In this document: positions 1 to 12,972 of the stretch, one piece after another
Layout: each line of letters opens with the position of its first letter
How positions within the stretch are numbered: position 1 is the first letter of the stretch
Source of the DNA: Paramecium pentaurelia
Taxonomy: Eukaryota; Ciliophora; Oligohymenophorea; Peniculida; Parameciidae
DNA length: 64,000 nucleotides
Reading direction: 5' to 3'
Assembly (NCBI GenBank): GCA_905183005.1
Contig: CAJJDO010000124.1
Coordinates: 202,120 to 266,119, forward strand
Made by a program: the position numbers and the translations under genes
The notes under the pieces: model-generated
The model's database searches: none
The model's input: only the letters and a program-made list of their open reading frames with translations
What the model was told of the DNA's origin: nothing

Positions 1-1
1 T

Positions 2-1984
2 TTATTTGTATCGCATTTTTGTGCTTGTTTATGGAATTTGATTGGTGAAAATGAATTAAATTAAGGATAAAATTCTTGGTTAATTGCCAAAAACATTACT
101 GAAGCAGAATGGTCTACTAAATATATTCATGCTTTTTATTTTAGTACAATAACAACTTTGACAATTGGATATGGTGATATTGTACCTTAAACAGATGTTG
201 AAAGAATTTATGTAATAATAATGGCAATGGTTATTTGTGGATTATTTGGATATACTATATCTAGTATAGGTAATATATTAAAATAACTTACTGAAAAAGA
301 ATAACAATTTAAATAATAAATGATGCATATCAATAATTTTTTAAAAAAGAAGAAAATTAATAAATAGTTAATGTTATAAGTTAGAAAGTATTTTGAATAT
401 TTTTTGAAAATGGAATAAGAATATAATGAATTTGGTGAAAAAATGATGAATAATTTAGATAAGAAATTAAAAGAATAAGTGGCAATAGATATGTATTGTG
501 AAATGTTAAAAAAATCAAGACTTATCAAATAAACTTTATCTTTAAAAAGTGTATAAAAATTATGTTCTTTTGTACATGAAATAAAAGTACCACCTGAAGA
601 GATTATTGCTTATTAAAATGAATAAGCTAATAAATTAATATTCCTTTAAAGTGGAGAGTTAAGTTTGATTTGTATTTTTAAATTATTAATTTAATAGGTG
701 ATTAAAAATTAAGAGAAACAACTTTGACAAAAATAAATAAAGGAAAATTTGTAGGAGAAAAGGAGTTTATTACATAAGCAAGATATGAATATACAATTAG
801 ATCAGTTAAATTTTGTCAAATTGCATTTGTAAAGTAATAAATTATAATAATATATTTTAGTTATGATGATTTTTTAAGAATAATTAGAGAAGATTCATTA
901 GAGGAAGAAAATTATTGTATGTTAAGAGATTAGATGTTATTTACAGAAGAAAAATAAAACTATGGTGAAGTTTGTTATATATGTAAATGGACACATTAAT
1001 TTAAAAAGTATATAGATATAAATTAAATTTAGATGCCCTTTAGTTTTTGTTCATTTTAATTAAGATAGAATAAGAAAAAAGTTTATGATTACAGAGGATA
1101 TGAATAGATCATAATATAAAAGGATTTAAAATAATAAATATTTTGAAAAAAATATAATAAGAGAACATGCATTAGCTTTGATTGTGAATGATAATATGAT
1201 TGCAATAGATGATTTAACTGATCAATATTTAGATATGTTAGGATTTAATATGGATGATAATGAAAGTGAAAGACTATTAAAATCTATAAAGAGTTTAAAA
1301 TCTAGTAAATCTGTTATTAGAGGTTTAACAGGTTTGGAATAATTTAATAGTGACTCTTCAGATAGTGCTAATGATTCTGAAGTATAATTAAATACATCTA
1401 AAACTCCAAAATCATCTAGATTTAATCATTTACTTAGTATGGAATAAAAGAAAGTTAAATTTTAAGATATAAATGAACCTGAACCTAAAATCTTAAGAGC
1501 ATAAAATTCATTTAAAAGAAAAGCAGATAATAGACATAGAACTTTTTAGAGATTAACCAAGATATCAAATAATAGATTCACTAATGTTTCTATAATTTCT
1601 TAAGAATAACATTTTCAAAATCAATCTGTTTCTGTTTAAAATTCTAGTGTTCACAAAATACGAAAGAATAATTCTAATTCATATTCAAATATGGATTTAG
1701 AATTATAATCTAAAACTTAATCAAAATTGGAAATCACTGGTTGTAATGTGATTAATTAATTAGATGAGGTATTCTCTCATAAATAAGGTGATAACCAATA
1801 TCAAAGAGTTGATTTTGAATTAGATAGATATTTTATAACTACTTATTACTTTACTAATTCCAATCTAGATAAGATTCTATAAAAATTAAAAAGACCAAAA
1901 AAATCTATAAGATCAAATCATATATAAAGTATTATTAGAAAGTCTAAAATTAAACCAAGTCTATATAGTCCTGTATCAGAATGA
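2..1984 (+). CDS. EAG/CNG-type voltage-gated K+ channel, 5' end cut by window edge
   Basis: The visible part starts in the S5 helix. The pore follows at nt 161-178 with the K+ selectivity signature TIGYGD, then S6, a basic C-linker and a cyclic-nucleotide-binding-like fold (residues about 190-280), then a long Ser/Asn-rich cytoplasmic tail. It should pass K+ across the plasma or ciliary membrane. Three introns were needed: 26 nt near 672, 27 nt near 833 and 25 nt at 1008-1032. The last one joins a Cys-x2-Cys-x3-His-x4-Cys cluster just after the nucleotide-binding fold. About 630 codons are visible; the N-terminus and voltage sensor lie outside the window. Two further channels of the same family lie downstream. 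Ligand binding is not certain. Family assignment is firm. Confidence 0.88.
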
Positions 1985-2137
1985 TGATTATAACTTTATT
2001 ATTCACTTATTTCTCAAACATAAAAAACAATAAAATTCAACTTAACCTAAATTCTTAAAAATAAAATATTAATTATAATTATGATAACTTATTTAAATTA
2101 ATTCTAATTATTATTCTTTTTTCTTTAATACAAATAA

Positions 2138-4770
2138 ATGTAAGTCTATCCTTAAAAAATAAAGGAGGATCAATTCTAATAATAAAATTGGAGTAGCCAA
2201 AGATAATTAACAGATATGGGATCTTAATTGGGTATATTGTAATCAAATAGTACTTTATTAAAACCTAATGAATTCTCTAAAAGGATAATTAGAGCTAAAA
2301 CTGTAAAAAGTTTGTAAGATAATTATGCTTTATTTTTAGTATTTAAATGACAACTTTAACTATGTCTTCACTTTAATAATAAAGATTGAATAAAAATTAA
2401 GAATTAAGAAAGATAATTAAAAAAGTTGGGATGGCTCAAAAATTTATAAATTAACTTCGAAATTATGCATATCAATTAAAGAACTAAAGATCTAAATATT
2501 AATATCGTAAGAGAGGTTTACTTCCATTTTTCCCTGATGATATAATATATATAATTTGGGGATTGGGAATAAATTTATGTACTGATATAGCTGCCATATT
2601 ATATCCAATAGAGATTGCCTTTGAATATGAAGTATATTTTTACAGCTATAATAGAGGGAGTTGGCCATCAATTGACCTTTATATTATAGATAATCTTTTG
2701 GATTGATTTGTTGATGAATTTTATTATTTGCCATATTAATAAACAATTAGATTTATTACATAATTTGAAGGATATAGCTAATTATTATTTAACTACTTGG
2801 TTTATGATTGATTTATTATCAGTTTTACCTGATTTTGGTTTAGAAGGTTTGAAACCAATAAAATTATTAAGGTTGTTAAGATTCTTTTTCTATGAAAGAA
2901 GGGTTGAATACAATTAATCTATAGAATTACTAAGAAAATAATAATCTTTAAGAGATGAGTTAATAGTAAGAGATGAATACAATATAGATTTAAGAATAAA
3001 GAAATTAATGAAAATCTTTTTAGAAATGATTATATTGAATCATTTATTTGCTTGTCTATGGATATGGATATGTAAATTTAATGTAAATAAAAATTGGATG
3101 GAACGTTCAGATATAAAATATGCTAATGATTACACTAAATTGATATATGCATTCTTTTGGGCTTATTAAACAATTACAGTTATTGGATATGGTGATCTTG
3201 AAGCTCATAATTTTGATGAATATTTACTTAGTGTAATTTGGATGTTAATTGGTGTTGGTTATTATTCTTTTACTATTGGTAATATTACTTTTATATTAAT
3301 TTAATCAAATCCTAATTAAGAATTTGACGATTAATTATTAAATCTAGAAGATGTTACTATAAATATGCCTGAAAGTATTTAAAATGATTGGATTAGATTT
3401 ACAAAATATAATATTTAAAGAAATCCTTTTTGGGCAGAAGATTCAAAAAGAATTATTTCAGAATTACCTCATTAATTAGTATTGTATACTGTAGCTGCAG
3501 TTCATAAAGATATTTTAAGGATTATTCCTTTTATGTCAAATGATATTAATTTCTCAGGATCTATTCTACCTCATAGCACTTTAGTTTGCTATTAAAAATA
3601 TGAAACTATTTATCATATTGGTTAAAGTGCAAATGATTTCTTCTTTCTTATTAAAGGAGACATTAGATTATGTGATAACTATGGTGAAACATTAGTTAGA
3701 GTTATGGAAGGTACTTGTTTTGGAGAAATCGAATGTATTGAAAATAGTTTAAGACGTTGGAGTGCTCATGCTATTGAAGAAAGTGTTGTTTTAATGTGTT
3801 CATCTAATTATTTTTCTTAATTCCTTGAAAAAGAGTCACCTTAGTTTTTTGAGTTATAATAGATGTATAAAAGAAGGAAGATACTTATAATAGAATAAGC
3901 TAGAATTAAAAGATGTAATCAAATCTTGATATATAATAATAGAAAGGCAATCAAAATTAAAGAGAGGATCTGCTATTAATGATGTTCATCAATCGAATAA
4001 CAAAAGAGAATCTTCTTAACATCTATAAGAATTACGATTTAAAATTGATTTACGAGAGTATTCAAGTGTCTAATAAGATTTAATGCTTTAAATTGTAGGA
4101 TAAAAATAAGCTAGAAATAAAATTATTAGAGAGAAGTTTATAAATGTATATAAGCATATTAATAAAGGCCATTAATAAAATTAGATATTATGTTTAAAGA
4201 TCATCAAAAATAAAGAGAATTTCAATACATGATCCAGATTATAAAATTGTTCGTAATTTGATAAATAATAGGATAAAAGATTGTGCTTGGGAAAAATTAA
4301 TATAAAAAAAAGTTGGTTAAAAATTATTGAAGAATTTTGAAAAGGTTCGTGAGGATGAAAACTTGATCAAGGCTTTTTTATAAAAGAGTAAACAAGAATC
4401 AAATGATAGGCTTGCTAGAAAAAAATTAATTCATATTATAAGAAATATTCTAAAATTTCAAAAGAAGGAACATTAAGGTATTAATAAGATTGATATATTT
4501 TACAACAAATTTCATTAACTAATTTATGAAAATGCTAAGAATGAAAAATAAGAGGAGAGAAAGAAATAAAAATAGAAACTTGAAAGTATTAAAAAATGTG
4601 GAGCATTAGAAGATTAGATGAAAAATTTAAGTTCAAATTTAAAAAAATTAGTTAATTTATAAACTTCTTTATCAATGTCTATATTTGAAATCAACTAATA
4701 AGAATATGATATTGATTGTCTTATAGCAGACATAAAAAAAGCATTATTGTAAGCTAAGATTGGAGATTGA
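2138..4770 (+). CDS. EAG/CNG-type K+ channel with cyclic-nucleotide-binding domain
   Basis: About 850 codons. S1 lies near nt 2540-2620, S2-S4 near 2690-2900 with an LLRLLRFF-type S4, and the pore near 3178-3196 reads TVIGYGD. A C-linker is followed by a well-kept cyclic-nucleotide-binding domain (nt 3530-3830) containing GTCFGEIECIE and a following arginine pair. The tail is basic and coiled. Introns of 26 nt (near 2310), 28 nt (near 3916, ending AATAG) and 22 nt (near 4144, ending AAAG) restore the frame. One +1 frame change near 2690-2700, inside S2, is not explained by a normal intron: only a 58-nt intron or one extra base would fix it. It has no Cys/His cluster, unlike its two neighbours. 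Confidence 0.85.
2690..2705 (+). other. Unexplained +1 frame change inside S2 of K+ channel 2
   Basis: Reading ...IDLYIIDNL must shift by +1 to continue as FWIDLLMNF, which is typical S2 sequence. The site is next to a run of four T. No 20-35 nt GT-AG intron removes it. An indel error, a real disrupting mutation or a 58-nt intron starting near 2631 are the options; the 58-nt intron would delete sequence that itself looks coding. Confidence 0.6.
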
Positions 4771-4869
4771 ATTAAATTTACTAGGTTTTGACTCAATTAT
4801 AAATAGTTAATATTTTTATAAATTAAACTATTAGAATTACTATATAACAAAATTAACAAACTAATGTTT

Positions 4870-6114
4870 TCAAATATAGAAGTCATTTATACTTTTTACT
4901 TAACACCAAATTTCTTGATATTTTTCTTTTATGTCAACATCTTAATCTGCATAAGTTTCTTTCAATATAATTGATTTATCATGATTTTAATAAAATATAT
5001 TGACATTTTTCTTTGGAATAACCAAATGAATCCATTAATCATCTTAGTATTTGACTTATATTTTACTAAATTATACTATAAAATTACTCCTAAGTTTGGT
5101 TATCATATTTATAAATGGTCGGACAATAAAATGAATCAACTTATGGTTTATGATAATTTAATGGGGCTAATGCCTGACCATTATTTTATTTAGCTTTTTC
5201 TTTATTATAATTAATCATTTCATTGACAAAACTTTCTTTAGTATTTAAAATAGTACGATAGGTTGTATCGTAAAATTTATAATTATATTCTGATTAATAT
5301 TCCATCAAATCTGTCATTCCTTTAATTCTGCCATTTTTAACTTATTCAAAAATTTCATATTATTGATCAGTATTATTTAATTGTCTAATGAGTGGTTTAT
5401 CTTATTAGACTTATGGAGTTGCTTTCAAATTATGAGTAGTAGTATCAAAATTAATACTAAGAAAAGCAAAAATAGTTAATATAACCATAAATGAAAATCC
5501 TAATTTACCCAAACTTCTATTTTTTGAAACAGAAATAGGAGCTTCTTCTTCAAGAACAAATTATTTAGATCCACAATTCTAACAAATTAGACTAGATTAT
5601 TAGGATAATAAATGTTAATTATGTTTTTAGACTTCTTCTAATTGTTATTATAAATAGGTAACTTATTCAGTTAATTCTTGGAGACAATTAGATTATTTAT
5701 TGAAATCCTCTTCTAATTTTTAAAGGTAAGCTTTTTTCCTATCTCTAGAATTTTATGCAGATATTCTATTTCGAATCATTTACAAAGTTTTTTTATCTGT
5801 AGTTTCTGTAGAAAGTTTTTTATCATCCTAATTTGTTTTATAAAGAATTTAACTTTTTCTTGCTTTCTTTATTTTTTTTTCCACACCTTTGATACATAAA
5901 GTATTATACCTTCTTATGAATGAGAGGATGAAGAACCTGTAGATCCAGAAAAGAGAGCAGGAACAATATTTGATGATTCTGTAGAACTTTCTTATTCCAC
6001 TTATTATTGATAAAGTTTCTAGAATAAATTCGATTGGTCATTCTCTTCTTAATATTTCTATTATAACTCTACTATTAGTTATGAAAGTGGCTTCTCTTTG
6101 ATTTATTTTAACAT
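4870..6114 (-). CDS. Membrane-tethered bZIP transcription factor (ATF6/CREB3-like architecture)
   Basis: 395 residues after removal of two introns (23 nt ending CAAAG, and 34 nt). Order: Ser/Glu-rich N-terminus, lysine-rich stretch, bZIP basic region at about residues 105-122 with the canonical N-x2-x-A-x2-S-R pattern (NRISAQNSR), a leucine zipper to about 165, a CQNC pair near 170, one hydrophobic segment at about 198-215 (FSFMVILTIFAFLSI), then about 180 residues that would be luminal. This matches the layout of ATF6/OASIS factors, which sit in the ER membrane and release the bZIP part by proteolysis. Stress-triggered release is inference from architecture only. It runs opposite to the K+ channel genes on both sides. 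The second intron choice near the 3' end is less certain. Confidence 0.8.
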
Positions 6115-6220
6115 ATTACAATATTATATTATTTATTATTAAGCATGCAATACCAATAGACCCTTTTTACGCGGTTGTTTATATATTCTCTAATATAAGG
6201 AAATTTAAATTTTAATAAAT

Positions 6221-6733
6221 ATGAATAGATTAAATAAGTTTGCTTTCAGCAAAAAACTAAATAAAATAATTCAAAATGAAGCTGAACGTGAGAGAATAAG
6301 AAAATAGGTTGGAGAATCAGGAACATTTGAAGAGAATGGCAAAGCCTATTATTATAGAGATGGCAAAATAAATAAACTAGATTATATTAAGAGAGAGGAA
6401 TTGAAATTACAAGCCAAACTAGATCCATACATAAAAGATAAAGAGACAAAATAATAATTACCTTTTTTATTGATGAGTGGATGTAATAGCATTTTCTTAT
6501 AATTGATTTTAGTTTTGGCAATCTTATTGGGAACAATATTTTTGAGATCACTTAAGAAACCTGAAAAGAAAACTGAAATTGTTGATGATTCAAATTATGA
6601 AGCAAATTATTAATAGGCTGTAAAAGAGTAGGAAGAATATGATGAATAAATCAAATAAGAGAAGCTTAAGAAATTCAGGGAATAAGAAAATAATGATATG
6701 GAAAATGACAAGAAAAAAAGAGATTTTAAATGA
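6221..6733 (+). CDS. Small single-pass membrane protein, unknown
   Basis: 170 codons, no intron. The N-terminal 75 residues are charged and contain an ENGKAYYYRDGK stretch. One hydrophobic segment follows at about residues 82-105 (IFLQLILVLAILLGTIFL), then a highly charged Lys/Glu-rich tail that could form a coiled coil. I do not recognise the family. It ends only 16 bp before the start of the next channel gene, on the same strand. Codon use (TAA/TAG for Gln) matches neighbouring genes, so it is likely real. A role as a channel accessory subunit is possible from position but is not supported by sequence. Confidence 0.7.
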
Positions 6734-6749
6734 GTATATAATTTTATAA

Positions 6750-9700
6750 ATGATTGGAACTGATATAATATTTTCAGCTTTAAGTTCATAACCAGAGAAT
6801 CTACAAATTGAATTACAAGCAGAGCAACAAAATGAATATGAAAAGGAATATTTGGAAGCAGATTTAGTTTAAAGAATACGAACAAGAAATCCAAGTACAA
6901 ATAATTTCACAATAAAATCAACAACAAATATAGACACTCGTAGAAATTGTGAAGTAATATTTTATAAATTAAATAAGCCATTAATTGATTAAGATGAAGA
7001 TAACAAAAAAAATACATTCAAAAAAACAGGCACTAATTTTATGAAATATTTTTATCTAAAACGATTCATTTAACACATTAGAAACAATAGAACTAAGTTG
7101 TCTAATGTTAATGAAAATCACATCAAATTAATTAATGATAATTCAAGTGATAGGTATCATCATTTTTATTTAGTTAAGTGATGATGTAAATTCTTAAGTT
7201 AAACAATCATCCATATTTTCAAATACGAAATGTAACCAAACTATTTCGTGATAATACTCTATCATCATATGAACATCCATTCATTATTTGGATCAGAGAA
7301 AAATATTAATAAAGTAGAAAGGCTATTTATGAAATTTTATCCAAAATACCATAAATACATCCTGAATCACTTAAGAAAATTGTTTGGGATTATTGGACTA
7401 TTCTTTTTAGGTTACTTTTATTAATATTAATTCCATTAGAAATTGCTTACAACCCATAAATTTTATTTGATAAATTGATAGGACTTACTCTGACTATTGT
7501 AATTATATTAATTATTGATAATTTATTAAGATTGAATACTATATGTTATTTGAGTGGATAGGCAGTATATGATAGATGGCAAATTATTTAAAACAATTTA
7601 AATCTATAAACTATTTCAGACTTTGCTTTAATATTTTTATTAATCTATTTTATTAATAATCAAGGAAATTAATTTTAATATTTAATGCTTTTAATATCAC
7701 TTACACAACATTATTAAATTAATTAAACTTTATAAAAAAGTGAAGAATCTCAATATTTTACTAAAAAATAAAAAGCATTTATTAATTTGTTTAAATTGCT
7801 AATCTACTTGATTTATGTACTCCATTTATTTTCTTGTATATGGTTTTTCAATAGTTCATTAAATTATGGGAATTCTTGGATTATTTTAAAAGAATTAGAT
7901 CATCAATAATGGTAACTTTAATATTTAGAAGCATTCTATTTTGCTATTGTAACTATGCTAACTATAGGATATGGTGATAATGTACCAAAAACTTGGAATG
8001 AAAAAATTGTTGCAATATTCTTTATCTTAAGTGCTTGCTTATGGTTTTCATATAGTATTAATGCTATAGGTACTATTATTAAAGAAATAAACTAACATTT
8101 TATGGAAAGAAGCAGAAAAATTAGAGTTATTAATAGATATATGCATTAAAGAAATATCCCTTTTTCTTTGTAATATAGAATTAGGGAATATTTGACTTTT
8201 AGATGGAAAGAAGAAGCAGAAATTGATTTATAATAAGAAGAGACCTTATTAAATGAATTATCAGAAGAATTGAAATAAGATTTAAAAAAATAAGCCAATA
8301 ATGTATTCTTCAAACATTGTGATTTTCTATTTAAGAATTTCAGTTTGGAATTATAAAATTCTTTATCTCCTTTTATTAAAAGAAAAATAATATAACCTTA
8401 AAATACATTCTCTATTTATACTCTAAGTGATTTTTATTAACCTCATTTGTGTTTTGTAGAATAGGGTTAATTACAATATCAAAATGTTCTTAATGTTTCA
8501 TTAAAGAGTGTCTAAAATCAAGGTTAATTTTTGGAAGTATCAGAATTCATTGAAGAAAATGATAATGCCTAAACTTTTAAAGCTATAGGATATGTAAGTT
8601 TACTTGTTTTAAGCAAAGTAATATTATTATTATACATTTTATAGTCTGATTTTATGTCCATTATAAGATAATACCCAAAAGATTATTAAAAGTATTGTAA
8701 TTTAAAAGATTAATTTATTCTTTAAATTAATCGTAAACACTTAAGACTTGGATAATATTGTGCAGCTTGCAATATTAATACTCATAGTTTGAAAGAGTGT
8801 CCTAATTTATCTATAAGTATTGATAGAGAATTAATAATCAAAAGACATTAATATTCATAAGATTAACAAAGAAAATACGATAAGAGATCAAAAAAAAGAG
8901 GAAAGACATCTTTTTCAACTAGATGTGATAGAGAAATTATAGAATAATTTTCAATTTACTTTTAAAATGAATAACCAAAATTAGTTTAAAATTAGTTATC
9001 TAAATAATTAATATAAGAATAGGAATTTGATGAAGCTAAATCTGATATTAATGAATAATCTCCAATAAATAGAACATTTCATTTTAAAAGACAAGAATCT
9101 ATTTAATTACCTAGATATTCTTTGTAAAGTGGAGAAGCAATATCAATATAGAAGTAAATAACTATTAATGACTCTATTGCTTCAAGTGATAATTATTCAA
9201 ACTAAAATTTGAAATTATCAACCAGATAATAATGCATGCTTACTGCCAATAAATTTATGACAGCAAAATTATCAAAATATAAAAAAATGTGCTCATAATA
9301 AAATCCAAAAATTACTTTGATTGATACTGATGAATCATTGAAGATTGATATTTAGGATTGTATTTAATAAAATATTGAATTATTGTACAATAAAATCTTT
9401 AATGAAGAAGCTACAATACCGATTGATAGATCAGTTTAGGATTTATAAATTTTATACTTTTCACTTAAAGCATAATAAGGCATTGAGTAATTTGAGGTTG
9501 TCAAAAACTTTAGTTCTTATATGGTTCATCATAATATAGAGAATATAATATTATTGACAGAGCAAAAATTTCATTCTTTATTTTTGAAACCTATTAATCA
9601 ACTAATTAGATTTATGTATTATCCATATGAATTTATAATGAAGTTTTAAAAGATAAAGACATAGAGATTAAAATTATTGAATTTTTACAAGAAAAGATCT

Positions 9701-9808
9701 TTTAAGATTTTGAAATAGAAACAATCTAAAATAAATGATTTAGTAAGGAAATGGGAGACACCTAGAAAATCTTATCGTTTTAGTGTGATAATACCGAATG
9801 ATGAATGA
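6750..9808 (+). CDS. EAG/CNG-type K+ channel with degenerate nucleotide-binding fold and zinc-knuckle-like tail
   Basis: About 1012 residues with a single 20-nt intron near nt 7154-7173. A 200-residue cytoplasmic N-terminus precedes S1 (nt about 7390). The S1-S5 region lacks a clear arginine-rich S4. The pore at 7961-7978 reads TIGYGD. After S6 comes a C-linker, then a fold resembling a cyclic-nucleotide-binding domain but without the FGE and Arg-Ala-Ala phosphate cassette, so it probably does not bind cAMP. At 8759-8800 there is an exact C-x2-C-x4-H-x4-C motif (CAACNINTHSLKEC). The long tail is Gln/Ser-rich. Same family as the two channel genes upstream, but diverged. Confidence 0.85.
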
Positions 9809-9871
9809 TTAAATGATATTATTATTAAAAGAAAGAGTATTAAATAATATTAATTATATATATATATATAA

Positions 9872-12800
9872 ATGTATTAAGGTAGAATGGATGATAATCA
9901 ATGGATTAATGATGATCATATGGATTAGGTATTAATATATTTGTTAAATGAAAGCCTGAAGATGTAGGATTTGACAAGGAAGAGATAACAAAAGTGGATT
10001 TATTTGTTAATAAACCATTTGATATTCCCAATTTTCCAAAGAATGAATAAATAAAATAGGCAGGAATATCTTCACATATGTTTGTGATAATAACAAGATA
10101 AAATAACATATATCGATGGAGACCAGAGAAAGATGATCATTGTGTGTAAATGGAATTACCAGAAGTACAATAAAGTGGTTTGACAGGTAAATTATTGGGA
10201 GGGAAAAGGAATGAAAGAAAAGACATTATATTAGAGAGATTATTTTTATATGGACCACATGCTTTGATAGTTTCAGACAATGGGGAAAGTTTTTATATAA
10301 ATGTTAGATCAGATAGGATACGATCAATGGAATAATTAAAAGGAAAATAGATTAAATGTATTGGTTGGGATGATCAATGTGATGAGACTGACACTCATGA
10401 AATATTGTTAGCAACAAAAGATTCTAAAATCTATATATATAGAATTGATTGTAGATAAGGAGATGTAAGAGAAGAAGAAGCAAAATTAATGGTCACAATT
10501 CCAAATGAAAGATAAATCAATTAAATAGAACAATTTACAGTGATGTATGATAATAATAAATACGCTTGTGTTGTTGTTTCAACTAACTTTAGTTTATTCT
10601 TCTTTTATGGATTGAATAGTCTTAGCATTTTATTTACTAAATATAAAGATCCTTAAAGTGTAGCTAGAGCAGAATCATAACCATCTCGTTATCATACTAG
10701 TTTATTAGCTGTATCTTAAAGGAAAAATTCATTTTTATTTACAAATGGGAAATCATTAAATTTATTCACTCTTCCTGAGAAGGATTTGAATGAATCAATA
10801 TTGCAATAAGCTAAATTATTGAAAACTGTTAATAATTATTCAGAAATGCCAGTCTAAATAGGATTAACAGAATTTCATTATTTTATTTTAAGTGCTGATT
10901 CTTTGACTATTTTCAGTAAAATAACTTAATAAGAAGTATAAAAATATGAACTTAGAGGTATGGGTAGAATTATGGGTATGTAATATGAAAGAGATGGTAA
11001 AGTTTTTTGGATATATTCTGAAAGGACATTTTGTAAAATAGAAACTGAAGATGAAGATAAGGAAGCATGGAAATTATTAATGGATTAAAAAATGTATATA
11101 GAAGCTTATGAAATATCAAATAAGTATAATTCAGAATATACTAAATATATTGCTGGATTATGTGGAGATCAATTATTTTAATAAAAAAAATATAATGAAG
11201 CTGCATCTTATTATTAAAAATCATCAAAAAATTTTGAAGAGATTTTTTTGAAATTTTTGAATTGCGATGATATGAAAGCTAGAATTGGATTAGAATAGTA
11301 TTTAAAACATTTAATTAATAATTTGAAAGGAGAAATTGAAAGAACATTAGTTTTGGGATGGCTTGCAGAATTATTGATATATAGATTAAATGAATAAGAG
11401 AAGTTAATACATGAAACTAGAAATTATGAAAATGAAGCTTAAAGAGATAAAGATATAAAAGAAAAGAAATAATAATTAAATTAATTAAATGAAGATTTAG
11501 ATAATTTTTTGAAAACTTATAAATTAGAATTAGATTAAAATCTAGTTTATTAAATTATGGTAAGTCATGGTAGATTATAAAATTGTGTTGAATATGCTAA
11601 ATTAAATAATAATTATGAGATGATCATTTAACATTATATAAATGAAGAGAATTATAAAGAAGCTATTAAAAATTTGAATAATGTTAAAGAAAAGAGTTCA
11701 ATGGAAATCATTTAAAAATATTCATTTATTCTTATGAGACATGAACCAGAATAAACATTAGATATTTTATAAAAGAATATTAAGAAATTTGATTAAACTA
11801 AAATTATTGGTGGTCTAATGAATATTCCTGTAGAAAAAAGAGAATTTGGAATAAGATTCTTAGAACATTCAATAACTAAATTAGATTGTGCTGATAAAAG
11901 TATACATAATATCTTAATATTCTTTTTAACTTAACCATTATAAAAAGAAAAACTTAATTATTATTTATAGGAATAAGAAGCAATATTAAAAAAGACAGAA
12001 AAGGTTAATTTTGATTTAGATTTTGCATTAAGACTATTTAAATAAGCAAGTTGTATTGATGCTCAAATCACTATTTATGGAATGATGTCTCTTTATACTG
12101 AATCAGTTACTTTAGCTTTAGATTATGGAATGATTGAAAAAGCTAAAGAATATGCTTAAAAACCAGAAGATGATGATGAGAAAAAGAAGAAACTATGGAT
12201 GATGATTGCTGAAAGATTATTATCTTAAAATTAAGATATTGATAAGGTTATTGAACTTACAAAAAATAGTTAGTAAATTAAAATTGAAGATCTTTTACCT
12301 CATTTTAATGAAAATATAAAGATTGAACAATTCAAAGATGAAATTTGTAATTCTCTTAAGAAATATAATGAAGAAATTGAAAAATTAAAAGATGAAATGA
12401 AAAAGTTATCAGCAAATTCAGATTAATTAAAAAATGAATTAAAAATGACAAAAAATAAATTTTTAATTATTGATACATAATAAAAATGTGATCATTGTGC
12501 TAAATAATTATTCAATGATACATTTTATATTTTCCCATGTAATCATGGATTTCATAAAGTAAAATTAACCAATATAAATAGGATTGCATAGTTACAAAAA
12601 TTAAATCATTACCTTAACATTAAGCTAATATTCCATAGATAGAAACATATGATATGACTATGTAATCTATATTAGTCAAATCAAATCCCAGTCAAAATGC
12701 TAGTAAAAAATAATAAGGTAATTAATCATTTTATGTTTTGATCAGATGGTTAGTCCTTCTTTTAAATAATGAATATTTTTGGAGGAGCTAAATAGGAATA

Positions 12801-12972
12801 GAGACCATAATCCACATTAACTCCAGATGAAGAGAAACTATTGAGAGAAACAAAAGAAAAGTTTGATAAAATTGTTGCTAGTGAATGTATATTTTGTGGA
12901 CCTAAAGTTGTTGATTCTATTCAATTTGGATTTGAATTGGATGCAAGAGAAAAAGATACATGGAGTATATGA
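9872..12972 (+). CDS. VPS18: VPS18/Pep3 subunit of HOPS and CORVET tethering complexes
   Basis: 1007 residues after three introns (26 nt near 9929, 23 nt near 12560, 28 nt near 12719). The N-terminal half is a beta-propeller-like region with the Pep3/Vps18 signature around LILERLFLYGPHALIVSDN. The second half is alpha-solenoid clathrin-repeat-like, then a coiled coil (nt about 12370-12470) and a C-terminal RING: CDHCAKQ...CNHGFHKDC, with the last pair CIFC about 85 residues later. Vps18 acts at late endosomes and vacuoles/lysosomes to tether membranes before SNARE fusion. The long insert between RING halves is unusual but typical last residues follow. An internal ATG at 9887 is an alternative start. 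Confidence 0.92.
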
